DNA from: Arthrobacter mangrovi
GTDB taxonomy: Bacteria; Actinomycetota; Actinomycetes; Actinomycetales; Micrococcaceae
Length of the DNA: 64,000 nucleotides
Assembly (NCBI RefSeq): GCF_026011795.1
Contig: NZ_BRVS01000024.1
Span: forward strand, 1 to 64,000
Direction of reading: 5' to 3'
The notes beneath the pieces were generated by a model. The model was not told the origin of the DNA, did no database searches, and saw nothing but the letters and a program-made list of their open reading frames with translations. The position numbers and the translations under genes were made by a program. This document shows positions 8,666-20,780 of the stretch, one piece after another (position 1 is the first letter of the stretch; each line of letters starts with the position of its first letter).

Positions 8666-10315
8666 TCATGCAGAGCCCGGTATCCGGCGGGCTTCCGCCG
8701 GCTGCAGGCCGTGCTCATGGGCCCAGGCGGCAGCCGCAGTGCGGGACGACACTCCGAGCTTGGCGAAGATGTTGGCCACGTGCCGGCCTACCGTCTTCTG
8801 GCTGATGAACAGCGCCTCTGCCGTGTCCTTATTGCTGGCCCCCGAAGCGATCAGGGCCAGCACGCCGGCTTCCCGCTCGGTCAGGCCGCCGGGCAACGGG
8901 GTCCGCTCGAAGCGCCGGATGTCCGGCAGCGCGCCGAGCTCGCGGTAGATTGCGAGCGCCGTGGCCTCGTCGGCGTCGGCCACGGCCGGCTGGGACATCC
9001 CGCGGTGCGCCCGGGCGGACAGCTCGTACAGCCTGGCCGTCTCGTACCGCGCCTGCAGCGCCCGGTATCCGGCGGCCGCCGACTGCAGACGGGGCAGAGC
9101 GCCCGCAAAGTCCGCCGCGTCGATCAAAACTTCCGCCCTGGCGTGTCCGGCCCACGCGCGGAAGCAGGCCGTACCGAACTCGTCCGCCGTTTCCTCCAAC
9201 TGGGTGCAGAACCGCTCCGCTTCGTCCCGCAGCCCACGGGCAAGCGCGATGCAGACCGCCGGCTCAAGCAGGCGCGCGCAAGCCAGCCGGTCCCGCCCGC
9301 TCAGCGCCGAGCACAGCCCGGCCCAAGCCGCGTCGCTGTGGCCCGCCGCCTGCTGCAGCAGGGACTCCCCCGGCTGCGGGTCCGTGCCCAGCTCGCGGGC
9401 GCGCGCGTAGGCTGCCTGCGCTCCGCCGGCATCGCCGCGCAGCCGCCTCAACTCGCCCAGCTGGTAGAAGGCCTCGCCCGCCACCCAGTTGTTCCGGCCG
9501 ACCAGTTCGGCGCCGCTGCGCTCGATGGCGGCCTCGGCCTCGCCCCAGCGGCCTTCCACACTGAGCAGCTGCAGCCGGTGGATGCGGCAGATGCCCGCGT
9601 AGACCACTTCCCCCTGGAACTGCCGGCACCACTGTTCCGTGGCGCGGGTCCAGGCGCTCATGCGCGGCAGGTCCCCCAGTTCATGGCAGGCGTGGATGAC
9701 CGTGCAGTAGATGTCCCCGGCCCATTCCGGCGGGATCGCCCCGGCGAGCACCGGCAGCATCGCCTCATCCAGCTGGGCGAAGCCGGACGTTGTCCTGCCG
9801 GCGCGCAGGTCGACCAGCCCGGACAGCACCAGCCCGAACGACGTCAGCTCCGGTGCACGGTGCCGGCGGGCCAGCTCCTGCAGCCGTGCCGCGGCCCGGG
9901 CTGCCGGACCCCCGGGGGTGAAGTCGAAGGCGATCGAGGCGTCCAGGTACAGCAGGTAGCCCTGCGCCGGCCCCTCCGGCATGTCGGCAAGGATCCGCCG
10001 GGCCCGGCTGGCCCAGCCGGAGGCAATCACAAGGTCGCCCCGGATGAACCACAACAGGCCGAGGTTCAAGGCCTTCATCGCCGCCTCGGCCGGCTCGCCG
10101 CCGTCCAAAAAGCGGTGGTACACCTCCTCGGACAGCGACAGCGATTCCTGGACCTCCCCTACCCACCAGGCGGCGCTGCCCAGCAGGCCAAGATCCGCTG
10201 CAGGCAATCCGGAGAGTTCCTTGGCGCTCGCAAAGTCCCGGTAGGCGGCGTACCAGTCCCCGCGGGCGTATGCCGCCCGCGCTGTATCCACCAGTGCGTT
10301 GAAATCGTCCATCAT
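8666..10315 (-). CDS. LuxR-family transcriptional regulator with TPR-like sensor region
   Basis: About 549 residues. The last 65 are a LuxR/GerE helix-turn-helix: GLTEREAGVLALIASGASN, then KDTAEALFISQKTVGRHVAN and IFAKLGVSSRTAA. The remaining 480 or so residues are alpha-helical, alanine-rich repeats resembling tetratricopeptide repeats. No ATPase P-loop is visible, so it is not a full LAL/MalT-type regulator. I start at the first of two adjacent ATG codons (10315); ATGGAG just upstream suits the second one (10312) best, and a TTG at 10330 is possible. The regulator is followed on the same strand by the PQ-loop-like and methyltransferase genes, which are its likeliest targets by position. Confidence 0.8.
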   Translation of the reverse strand: MMDDFNALVDTARAAYARGDWYAAYRDFASAKELSGLPAADLGLLGSAAWWVGEVQESLSLSEEVYHRFLDGGEPAEAAMKALNLGLLWFIRGDLVIASGWASRARRILADMPEGPAQGYLLYLDASIAFDFTPGGPAARAAARLQELARRHRAPELTSFGLVLSGLVDLRAGRTTSGFAQLDEAMLPVLAGAIPPEWAGDIYCTVIHACHELGDLPRMSAWTRATEQWCRQFQGEVVYAGICRIHRLQLLSVEGRWGEAEAAIERSGAELVGRNNWVAGEAFYQLGELRRLRGDAGGAQAAYARARELGTDPQPGESLLQQAAGHSDAAWAGLCSALSGRDRLACARLLEPAVCIALARGLRDEAERFCTQLEETADEFGTACFRAWAGHARAEVLIDAADFAGALPRLQSAAAGYRALQARYETARLYELSARAHRGMSQPAVADADEATALAIYRELGALPDIRRFERTPLPGGLTEREAGVLALIASGASNKDTAEALFISQKTVGRHVANIFAKLGVSSRTAAAAWAHEHGLQPAEARRIPGSA

Positions 10316-10387
10316 CGGACTCCATCTCAACGGTAATCCCGCAGCCGGGCATCGGTCGAGCGGCCTTCCGCGGTCCCTCCCTTAAGC

Positions 10388-10425
10388 AAGTACGACGGCG
10401 GAACGTGAGTTCCGCCGTCGTACTT
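10388..10425. terminator. Perfect 17-bp hairpin, TACGACGGCGG family
   Basis: An exact inverted repeat with arms starting AAGTACGACGGCGGAAC and a GTGA loop. It lies between the end of the c-di-AMP-controlled gene and the start of the LuxR-type regulator gene, both on the minus strand. It probably terminates the former. The arm core TACGACGGCGG recurs in the hairpin between nrdE and nrdF. Confidence 0.7.
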
Positions 10426-10487
10426 TCCGCCGCGGTTCCGAGGCAGAGGCGCGGGACTTCTGCCCCGCGGACCAGTACCAAGGCCGG

Positions 10488-11396
10488 CTAGCGGCTGTCC
10501 TCTTCCTCGCGCCCGTCCAGATGCGAGCGGATCCAGCGCCAGTTCGGGTCGTCGACGGTCCCGCCGCGCACTGCCCGAAGCTTCCGCAGCGCCGCTTCGC
10601 CCTTGTCTGTGCCGATTTCCAGCGAAACCCCGGGCACGGGAGGACCGCCGGGAGCGGACGTTTCGGTGGACGGAGCAGGCTTCGGAGACACCGGCGCGGT
10701 GGCGCGCGCGCTGCGCTGGGCCGGAGCGGTCGGAGACGGCACGGCCCGCTCAGTGGGGGTGGCGGATGCGGTGGGTCGCGGGCTCTCCGACGCGGACGAC
10801 GCCGTACTGGCCGTGCCTGTCGGTTCCGGTGCCGCCGTGGGAGTTGCGGTGGGTGCTTGGGCCGCGCCGGCCGCCGCCTGGTCCCGGGTCGAGCCGGTGG
10901 CCGGGGCGCTCGCGGTCCCCGGTGTACCCGTGGCCCGCGGGGCATCGCTGGTCGGAACGGCAGCCGGTTCGTTGGAAACGCCGTTCGTTCCTGCTGCGGG
11001 AACCTGCGGAGAAACGGCGCCGGCGGTCGGCTGCACGTCGCTTGCCGGCATCGGATCAGCCTCGGTGGAGGCCGCCTTGCTGTCGACCGTGGGCCGGTCG
11101 TAGGCGGGCGTCGTGCTGCTGGTCGACGCCGCTACCGATCCCGTCGTCGTGAACGTCTTGGTGTCCGAAGGGCTCCCCGCAGCTTCCGGTTCCGATGGCT
11201 GAATCAGCGGCAGGACCACGGCTGCTGCCAACCCGGTGGCGACGGCGGCGATGCCGGTGAACGCCACCGGCTTCCGAACGGGGGAGAGTGCGGTCGCAGA
11301 GGAGGCTGCGGCGGCGCTTCGGCGGCCACGGGAGCGGCGGCCGGGTGGAACGGCGGAGCCGGCACGCCGGCGTCCGCGCGATGAGTGAATCTTCAC
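10488..11396 (-). CDS. Exported or membrane-anchored Ser/Thr/Pro/Ala-rich protein of unknown function
   Basis: A 302-residue protein. Residues 1-42 are rich in arginine, and residues 43-65 are one hydrophobic helix (VAFTGIAAVATGLAAAVVLP), so it is a signal anchor or long signal peptide. Residues about 70-250 are a low-complexity linker rich in Ala, Thr, Ser and Pro, as in cell-wall-spanning stalks. The last 45 residues are charged and ordered-looking, with DPNWRWIRSHLDG. No known catalytic domain is seen. The GTG start has AGAGGA 6 nt upstream. That ribosome site sits directly behind a c-di-AMP riboswitch, which suggests a role at the cell envelope. Function is otherwise unknown. Confidence 0.75.
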   Translation of the reverse strand: MKIHSSRGRRRAGSAVPPGRRSRGRRSAAAASSATALSPVRKPVAFTGIAAVATGLAAAVVLPLIQPSEPEAAGSPSDTKTFTTTGSVAASTSSTTPAYDRPTVDSKAASTEADPMPASDVQPTAGAVSPQVPAAGTNGVSNEPAAVPTSDAPRATGTPGTASAPATGSTRDQAAAGAAQAPTATPTAAPEPTGTASTASSASESPRPTASATPTERAVPSPTAPAQRSARATAPVSPKPAPSTETSAPGGPPVPGVSLEIGTDKGEAALRKLRAVRGGTVDDPNWRWIRSHLDGREEEDSR

Positions 11397-11409
11397 GGGA
11401 ATCCTCTCT

Positions 11410-11588
11410 ACACGCCTGAGAAGTTAGCTGTCGGATTCGAGAGAGAGCATCCCGGCGCGGCCGCCGCACAGCAGGAGCTGCTGAGGCTGGCCGCACTTCA
11501 CCCCAAGGCGCCGGTGGCGCCGATGATGGTTCCTCCACCTCTGCCAGTGCAATTGAACGGACAGGTACGCTGGCAGAGTTCGGCGTGC
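11410..11588 (-). promoter_or_regulatory. Cyclic di-AMP riboswitch (ydaO-yuaA type)
   Basis: Read on the minus strand, the leader has the conserved ydaO blocks in order: CACGCCGAACTCTGCC at the 5' end (to 11588), GGAGGAACC (11528-11536), TTGGGGTGAAG (11496-11506), and CGAATCCGACAGCTAAC running into CTTCTCAGGCGTG (to about 11411). The ends pair as P1 (CACGCC with GGCGTG), and CTCTGCCAG pairs with CTGGCAGAG as P2. The family binds c-di-AMP, usually to switch off downstream expression. The element ends 13 nt before the GTG of the exported protein gene, so its P1 lies against the ribosome site. That suggests translational control, though termination is the commoner mode in the family. Confidence 0.85.
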
Positions 11589-11627
11589 GCACCAGGCCAT
11601 GGCACCGTCCGGAGCATGGCGCCATCT

Positions 11628-11656
11628 AACGTATCGCCCCTGCTGAATCGTTACAA
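11628..11656 (-). promoter_or_regulatory. Probable vegetative promoter of the riboswitch-led gene
   Basis: On the minus strand TTGTAA (11656-11651) and TACGTT (11633-11628) are separated by 17 bp. Transcription would start near 11620, about 30 nt before the riboswitch. The spacing and position fit a primary sigma factor promoter; the -10 box is only a partial match. Confidence 0.45.
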
Positions 11657-11767
11657 ACCCGTGACATGTGTTGGTGCTCACGCAGGCGCTGAGCAGGCAA
11701 AACACCCGATTGTGGCGGGCGCCGCGCCGAAATGCAGGCTCAGCCCGAAGTTCCTTCGGTGAATCGT

Positions 11768-11796
11768 TTCGCAAACGGGTTTCCGCCCGTCATACT
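11768..11796 (+). promoter_or_regulatory. Possible promoter of the secreted nuclease gene
   Basis: TTCGCA and CATACT are separated by 17 bp on the plus strand, about 70 bp before the ATG at 11868. Both boxes are weak matches. The site is listed because it is the best candidate in the 471-bp divergent spacer; the other recognisable contents of that spacer are the riboswitch and its own promoter. Confidence 0.25.
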
Positions 11797-11867
11797 TTTG
11801 CCGGGGGAGGCTTCGGGGGTTCGATGCACGTCTCCTGCCAGGGACCACCCACTCGCTCAGGAGCATC

Positions 11868-13412
11868 ATGGACTTCACTCCCCTGCGCCGCGCCGCGGCC
11901 ACCCTGCTCGCCGCCTCACTGCTTGGCGCCACTGTTTCCGTGCCCGGCCCGGCCGCGGCTTCGCCCCTCCTTACGGTCACGGCGGAGATTTCGGCCATCC
12001 TCGCCGCCCCGAAGCTGGTCTCCGCCGGCTACACCGGCTTTACCCTCGACTGGGAGGCGGTGACCGGGGCCAACCGCTACGAGGTCCGCTATTCCACCCG
12101 GTCCGACTTGCTGGGCGCCCCCGTCGTCGAGAAGGTCCACAGCCGGTACCTGGGCGACCTGGAGGATGCGACGACCTACTACATCCAGTACCGGGCGCTG
12201 TACCGAGAGCCCGGCAGCGACTACGGCGAATACGTCCGCTCCGCATGGTCCCCCACGCTGAAGGCAACCACCCAGGCCAACTACCCCGGTGCGTTCACCA
12301 CGCTCAAGACGACCGGCGGGCAGGACAGCATTACGGTCAGCTGGAACCGCACCGCGGACACCACCCACTACACAGTCACCATTGCCGACAACATGGCCAT
12401 GACGCTGCGGCCGCGCACCTTCTCCAACGTCGCCGGCACGAGCCTGAAGATCACCGGGCTTACCCACGGCTCCCGCTCCTCCATGCCGAGCTTCATCCGC
12501 GTCTACGCCCACAACAAGACCTACAAGACCCGCACCTCGGCCCGGCTCACCGCCTACCCGGCTGCCCCGGCCGTCGCGGGAACCGAACCGTTGGCCGTAG
12601 CCAGCCAGAACCTGCTGTGCGCGAGCTGCACGGTCACCGGCGCCCCGCACTGGAACACCCGCAAGCTCACCCACCTGAAAACCATTAAGGCGAAGAACCC
12701 GGACGTCCTCCTGCTCCAGGAGGCCATGAACGTGAACATCCCGGGCACCGCCAGCACCAAGGCCATGACTGATTTCCAGGCCCGGCTGAAGACCATCGGC
12801 TACGCCCTGGACCGGACACCGGAGAAGGCCGGCACCAAGCACTACTGGAACCGCGTCGCCTACAAAAGCTCCAAGTACTCAGTGGTCAAGCGCGGCACGT
12901 TCGCCCTGCCCACCCCCGCGGGCCAGGACCGCCGCGGCGCCGCCTGGGTGGCGCTGAAATCGAAGAAGACAGGCAAGATCTTTTACGCCGTCTCCTACCA
13001 CGTCGACCCTAAGCTGCCGCTGACCGGCTCCGTCTCCAAAACCGCCGTCATGCAGACCATAGACCGGCAGCTGAAGACGATCAACACCCGCAACCGGCCC
13101 GTCGTTGTCGGCGGGGACATGAACTCCAGCTTCTACCAGCTGCCCTCCAACGCCCCGCACGAGGCCTTCATCAAGGCCGGCTGGACCGACACCGCCTCCT
13201 CAGCTGTGAAGACCGACTTCCTCTACCCCACCACCAACGGCTTCCGGAAGCAGCAGGCATCGACGTTCGGGCGCATCGACTACGTCTTCACAAAGAGCAT
13301 CCCTGGCACCGTCTCCTACGAAAACGTCCTCGACATCGACGCCGCGGGCCGGCTGCTCTCGACTCCAGGATCGGACCACAACATGGTCCTGGCCAAGCTC
13401 AAGCTGAAGTAG
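11868..13412 (+). CDS. Secreted Fn3 and endonuclease/exonuclease/phosphatase-domain protein
   Basis: A 514-residue exported protein. Residues 1-32 form a signal peptide (RRAAATLLAASLLGATVSV, ending near AAASP). Two fibronectin type III-like domains follow (about 45-140 and 142-230). The DNase I-like EEP domain runs from about 243 to the end. Its motifs are ASQNL, LLLQEAM, HYWNRVAY, VSYHVDP, VVGGDMNS, FGRIDYVF and GSDHNMV, which cover the usual metal and catalytic Asn, Glu, His and Asp positions. It is likely a secreted nuclease or phosphodiesterase; the substrate is not known. GGAG lies before the ATG. It diverges from the c-di-AMP-controlled envelope protein. Confidence 0.85.
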   Translation: MDFTPLRRAAATLLAASLLGATVSVPGPAAASPLLTVTAEISAILAAPKLVSAGYTGFTLDWEAVTGANRYEVRYSTRSDLLGAPVVEKVHSRYLGDLEDATTYYIQYRALYREPGSDYGEYVRSAWSPTLKATTQANYPGAFTTLKTTGGQDSITVSWNRTADTTHYTVTIADNMAMTLRPRTFSNVAGTSLKITGLTHGSRSSMPSFIRVYAHNKTYKTRTSARLTAYPAAPAVAGTEPLAVASQNLLCASCTVTGAPHWNTRKLTHLKTIKAKNPDVLLLQEAMNVNIPGTASTKAMTDFQARLKTIGYALDRTPEKAGTKHYWNRVAYKSSKYSVVKRGTFALPTPAGQDRRGAAWVALKSKKTGKIFYAVSYHVDPKLPLTGSVSKTAVMQTIDRQLKTINTRNRPVVVGGDMNSSFYQLPSNAPHEAFIKAGWTDTASSAVKTDFLYPTTNGFRKQQASTFGRIDYVFTKSIPGTVSYENVLDIDAAGRLLSTPGSDHNMVLAKLKLK

Positions 13413-13451
13413 GCCCGTGCTGCTGTCCTCTGCCGGAAGGTTCCGGAGAGG

Positions 13452-15215
13452 ATGGCTCTGGTGGACCACTGCGCCCGGGAGTATGACTGGACCATGAAAA
13501 GGTCCCAGCACAGGGGCCGGCCCCTGGTGCCACTGATCGGACAGCTCCGTTCCTACGACCACACGTGGCTGCGCGGCGACCTGACAGCCGGGATCACCGT
13601 CGCGGCCCTGATCGTTCCGAAGAACCTGGGGTATGCCGGCATCGCGGGGATCCCGCTGCAGAACGGACTGTACGCGGCCGCCGCCGGTGCAATCGCGTAC
13701 GGCATCTTCGGCACCTGCCGGCAGATCTCGATGGGGCCCAGCTCGGGCCTCGCGGCGGTGGCCGCCAGCGCCGTGCTCGCCGCCGGCCTCACCGGTCCGC
13801 AGGATATTGCCTCGTTTGTCGCCGGAATCACCCTGGCTTCGGGGATCCTCTTCCTGCTCGTCGCGGTCCTCAAGATGGGCTGGATCGCCCAGTTCCTCTC
13901 CCGGGCCGTGGTGACCGGCTTCCTGTTCGGCGCCGCGATCGACGTCGTCGTCGGCGAACTGCCGAAGCTCACCGGCACCGACGCGACCGGCTCCAATCCG
14001 ATCCAGGAATTTATCTCTTGGCTCGGAACCCTAGGCGCAACGCATCCCGCGACGCTCTTCGTCGGCACGATTGCGCTGGCCGTGGTTTTCGGCCTGAGGG
14101 CGGTCGCCCCCGGCATCCCGGGTGCGCTGGTCCTGGTCGTCGGCGGTCTTCTCGCATCAGCCGTGTTCGGCCTTGGTAACAAGGGCGTGGCCCTCGTGGG
14201 ACACGTGCCCAGCGGGCTGCCCTCGGTGCAGGTCCCGGACCTCCAGCTGATGTGGGACAAGGTGGGCATCGTCGCCGTCGCGGCTGTGGCGCTTGCCCTG
14301 ATCGGCTTCTCCCAGACCGCCGGAGACGCGCGGGCCTTCTCCGCGAAGCACCACTACCGGATCGATATCAACCAGGAGTCGACGGCCCAGTCGCTGGCCA
14401 ACACGGCGGCCGGCCTGTTCCAGGGGATGCCGGTTTCGACGAGCCTGTCGGCGAGCTCGCTGAATGACCATTCCGGGGCCAGGACGGGCCTGGCGTCCCT
14501 GACCTCGGGCGCCACCGTCCTGCTCACGCTGCTCTTCCTGGCCCCGCTCTTCTCGAACCTGCCGCAGCCGGTGCTGGCGGCCCTGATCATCGAAGCCGTC
14601 GTGATGGGCATGATGAACCTGCGCGAAATGCGGCGGCTGGCCCGGGTGCAGCGGTTCGACTTCTGGATCGCGGTCACCGCCATCGCCTGCACGGTCGTCT
14701 TCGGCGTGCTCGCGGGCGTCATCATCGGCATCGGGCTGTCGCTCCTCTGGCTCATCTCGGTGGCCACCCACCCCGAGATGCCGGTCCTGGGACGCCAGCC
14801 GGGCACGCAGGTCTTCCGCGAAACCGAAGGCCACCCCGGCGACGAAGTGCTTCCCGACATCGCCGTGGTCAGGTTCGACGGCGGACTCTTCTTCGCCACC
14901 GCCGACGCTCTCGAGGACCGCCTGCGCGAGGCCATCCAATCGACTCCCCAGCTCACCGGTATCGTGCTCGACTGCGAGGGGATCAACTTCATCGATTCCC
15001 AGGGTGCAGCCAAGCTGGCGGACGTTGTGCACCTGACCCGCGAGGCCGGCATCAACTTGCGCCTGGCCCGGCTGAAGCCCGCCGTCCGCGCGACCCTGGA
15101 GAGGGACGGCGTGGTGGAGCGCCTCGGCGCGCAGATGATCCACGGGAACGTCCACCGGGCGGTGCAGGCGGAACAGGCGGCGACCCGACCGGCACCCGAC
15201 GGCGAGTCCGGCTGA
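13452..15215 (+). CDS. SulP family anion transporter with STAS domain
   Basis: A 587-residue inner membrane protein. The SulP core has about a dozen hydrophobic segments (residues 45-430), including the family start GDLTAGITVAALIVPKNLGYAGIAG, here cited only by its position near residue 42. A cytosolic STAS domain covers about 460-565, with LDCEGINFIDSQGAAKL. SulP proteins carry sulfate, bicarbonate or organic anions; the substrate is not decided by sequence. Start at 13452 has GGAG close by; an ATG at 13494 is the alternative. The CPA1 antiporter gene follows after 46 nt, so both may be cotranscribed. A second SulP gene lies at 22321. Confidence 0.88.
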   Translation: MALVDHCAREYDWTMKRSQHRGRPLVPLIGQLRSYDHTWLRGDLTAGITVAALIVPKNLGYAGIAGIPLQNGLYAAAAGAIAYGIFGTCRQISMGPSSGLAAVAASAVLAAGLTGPQDIASFVAGITLASGILFLLVAVLKMGWIAQFLSRAVVTGFLFGAAIDVVVGELPKLTGTDATGSNPIQEFISWLGTLGATHPATLFVGTIALAVVFGLRAVAPGIPGALVLVVGGLLASAVFGLGNKGVALVGHVPSGLPSVQVPDLQLMWDKVGIVAVAAVALALIGFSQTAGDARAFSAKHHYRIDINQESTAQSLANTAAGLFQGMPVSTSLSASSLNDHSGARTGLASLTSGATVLLTLLFLAPLFSNLPQPVLAALIIEAVVMGMMNLREMRRLARVQRFDFWIAVTAIACTVVFGVLAGVIIGIGLSLLWLISVATHPEMPVLGRQPGTQVFRETEGHPGDEVLPDIAVVRFDGGLFFATADALEDRLREAIQSTPQLTGIVLDCEGINFIDSQGAAKLADVVHLTREAGINLRLARLKPAVRATLERDGVVERLGAQMIHGNVHRAVQAEQAATRPAPDGESG

Positions 15216-15261
15216 ACCAGCCGGCCCGGACTGCGACGCAGCGATCGAGAGCAGGATCCGC

Positions 15262-16566
15262 ATGGTGACGGCGGCGACGATACTGGGAATCATCATCCTC
15301 TGGAGCGCGATCTCCAGGCCGTTTGACCGCTATGGCGTCACGTCGGCCCTGTTCCTGACGGCCGCCGGATTCGCCGTCGGCGCCTCGACACTCGGCATGC
15401 TTGACGTCGCGCTCGAGGCCGAGGTAGTCGAGCGCGTGGCGGAACTCGCGCTCGTGCTGCTGCTGTTCAGCGATGCCGCCCGGCTCGACCTGCGCTCGCT
15501 GCGCCGCGAACTGGGATGGCCAAGCCGCCTGCTGCTGATCGGCCTGCCGCTCACTATGCTCGCCGGGGCATGGGTCGGAGCCCTCGTTTTCCCCGGCATG
15601 GCGCTCGCGTCTGCAGCCCTGCTGGCCACCATGCTGGCCTCGACCGACGCCGCCCTGGGCCGCAAGGTCGTGGCCGACACTGCCGTACCGGCCCGGGTGC
15701 GGCAGGCTTTGGACGTCGAGAGCGGCCTTAACGACGGCCTGGCGGTCCCGTTCTTCCTCGTCGCACTCGAGATCGCCAACGCCGAACTCACGACCGGGGT
15801 CACCGGGGCGGTCGTCAGCAACATGGCCGCCCAGATCGGCTGGGGACTCGCCGGCGGACTCGCGGCGGGAATCCTGGGCGGATTGCTGTTCCGCACCGCA
15901 GACCGGCGGGAATGGATCAGCCCGGAGTGGCGCCAGGTCGTGACGATGGCCGTGGCGCTGCTGGCTTACACCCTCGCGCTGGCGCTTGGCGGCAGCGGCT
16001 TTATCGCTGCGTTCGTCGGGGGCATCGCGTTCGGGAGGGCGTCCGGCGCACGCGGTTCGCTGGTCACCCTGTTCGCCGAGGAGTCCGGCGATTTCCTGGC
16101 CGCCGTGACCTGGATCGGATTCGGAGCCCTGGCGCTGACCTGGGCCGTCCCGCACATCACCTGGCAGGTGGTCCTCTACGCTGTGCTCAGCCTGACACTC
16201 GTGCGCATGGTCCCCGTCGCGATCGCCTTCGCCGGGCAGAGCGTGAAAGCCCCGACGACGGCGTTCATCGGCTGGTTCGGTCCGCGCGGCCTCGCTTCGC
16301 TCGTGTTCGCGCTGCTCGCCTTCGAGCGCGGGGTTCCCGACGGCCAGGTCGTGTTCACGACGGCGGTCATCACGGTAGCGCTCAGCGTCATTCTCCACGG
16401 CCTCAGCTCGGTCCCGCTGGTCGCCCTCTACCATCGGTGGTACGAGGTCCACGCCGCCGCGCATCCGTCGGCAGAGGAGTCGACCCCGGCGACAATGCCC
16501 CGCCGCCGACGCCAGTTCCCCTCCCTCAGTTCCGCCGGCTTCCACCGCGGTCGAAAGCCCGGCTGA
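15262..16566 (+). CDS. Cation:proton antiporter, CPA1/NhaP type
   Basis: A 434-residue membrane protein with about 12 hydrophobic segments. Family features include LLFSDAARLDL near residue 75, LASTDAALGRKVV near 130 and DVESGLNDGLAVPF near 150, where the ND pair is part of the ion-binding site in CPA1 exchangers. It probably exchanges Na+ or K+ for protons across the inner membrane. The C-terminal tail is short, without the nucleotide-binding TrkA domain. AGGAT precedes the ATG. It follows the SulP gene by 46 nt, which could couple proton movement to anion transport, though that is only suggested by position. Confidence 0.88.
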   Translation: MVTAATILGIIILWSAISRPFDRYGVTSALFLTAAGFAVGASTLGMLDVALEAEVVERVAELALVLLLFSDAARLDLRSLRRELGWPSRLLLIGLPLTMLAGAWVGALVFPGMALASAALLATMLASTDAALGRKVVADTAVPARVRQALDVESGLNDGLAVPFFLVALEIANAELTTGVTGAVVSNMAAQIGWGLAGGLAAGILGGLLFRTADRREWISPEWRQVVTMAVALLAYTLALALGGSGFIAAFVGGIAFGRASGARGSLVTLFAEESGDFLAAVTWIGFGALALTWAVPHITWQVVLYAVLSLTLVRMVPVAIAFAGQSVKAPTTAFIGWFGPRGLASLVFALLAFERGVPDGQVVFTTAVITVALSVILHGLSSVPLVALYHRWYEVHAAAHPSAEESTPATMPRRRRQFPSLSSAGFHRGRKPG

Positions 16567-16593
16567 ACCGGCCGGAGTGTCCCTTGGATACGC

Positions 16594-16629
16594 CAGTGCC
16601 CCGGCTGGACATGTCCAGCCGGGGCACTG
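16594..16629. terminator. Bidirectional terminator between the antiporter gene and nrdF
   Basis: A perfect 16-bp inverted repeat (arm CAGTGCCCCGGCTGGA, loop CATG) centred between two convergent genes. It has no strong T-run, but its position and perfect pairing support termination from both sides. Confidence 0.75.
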
Positions 16630-16652
16630 ACAGGGAGACGGGAAGAAGGAGG

Positions 16653-19947
<3,295 letters not shown>

Positions 19948-20430
19948 AAGTCTTCCAATCCTTGTTTGACCCGGTCCACGTCGTCGGACGTCCCCATTAG
20001 TTCAAAGCTGTATAGATGCGGCACCTGGCACTTCGCGGCGATCTTCTTTGCCGCCAGGCAGTATGTGGTGCCGAAGTTCGTGTTGCCGGAACCGATGACT
20101 CCGCGGAGCAGGTTCCGGTTGCCCTCGTGCTTGAGGAATTTGAGGACCTGCGGCGGAATCGAATTCCGGCCGTCCTCGCCGCCGTACGTCGGGATGACCA
20201 GGACGTACGGCCGGCGGGCGTAGATGGTTTCGTCCCGGGAAAAAACCGGTATCCTCGCCGCCTCCACACCGAGCTTGGCGATGAAGCGGTGCGTGTTCCC
20301 GGAGGCCGACGAGAAGTAGATCAGGGATGCAGCCGTGGTGGAACCGGGGCCGCCACCGGCCCCTTGCCCGATGGCCCCACAGGCCGCCAGGAGAGCCGTC
20401 ATGGAGACCGCCTTTCCGATTCCGTTCCGG

Positions 20431-20676
20431 CTAGGCCACGGTAGCGGCCGCGGACTGGGCGAGGCCCTCGATCTTGTCCGGGCGGAAGCCGGACCAGTGG
20501 TCCTGCTCGGTAACGACGACCGGAGCCTGCATGTAGCCCAGGGCCCGGACGCGGTCCAGGGCTGCGGGGTCCTGCGAGAGGTCAACGGTCTCGTAGGCGA
20601 TGCCCTTCTTGTCCAGCGCCCGGTAAGTCGCGTTGCACTGCACGCATGCCGGCTTGGTGTAAACCGTTACAGTCAT
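20431..20676 (-). CDS. nrdH: Glutaredoxin-like protein NrdH
   Basis: An 81-residue thioredoxin-fold redoxin, the electron donor of the class Ib reductase. The redox motif CVQC is at residues 11-14, and the C-terminal WSGFRPDKI is diagnostic of NrdH, which is reduced by thioredoxin reductase. GGGAGAGGG lies just before the ATG at 20676, so the longer open frame to 20757 is not used. It is the first gene of the nrdHIEF operon and sits behind two NrdR boxes. Confidence 0.95.
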   Translation of the reverse strand: MTVTVYTKPACVQCNATYRALDKKGIAYETVDLSQDPAALDRVRALGYMQAPVVVTEQDHWSGFRPDKIEGLAQSAAATVA

Positions 20677-20780
20677 GGTCCCTCTCCCGTAAAGTCTGTG
20701 GCTATTCTTCGCTGTCGCCCGGTGCCGTCCCGCCGTCACACCGGCTGGTCCTGCCATTCACCCGCCAGCGGCTTTCAATC

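Noticed and set aside
11385-11774. Short open frames of 116-125 codons on both strands in the spacer before the secreted nuclease gene
   Set aside because: They overlap the c-di-AMP riboswitch, which explains the conserved sequence, and have no coding features of their own.
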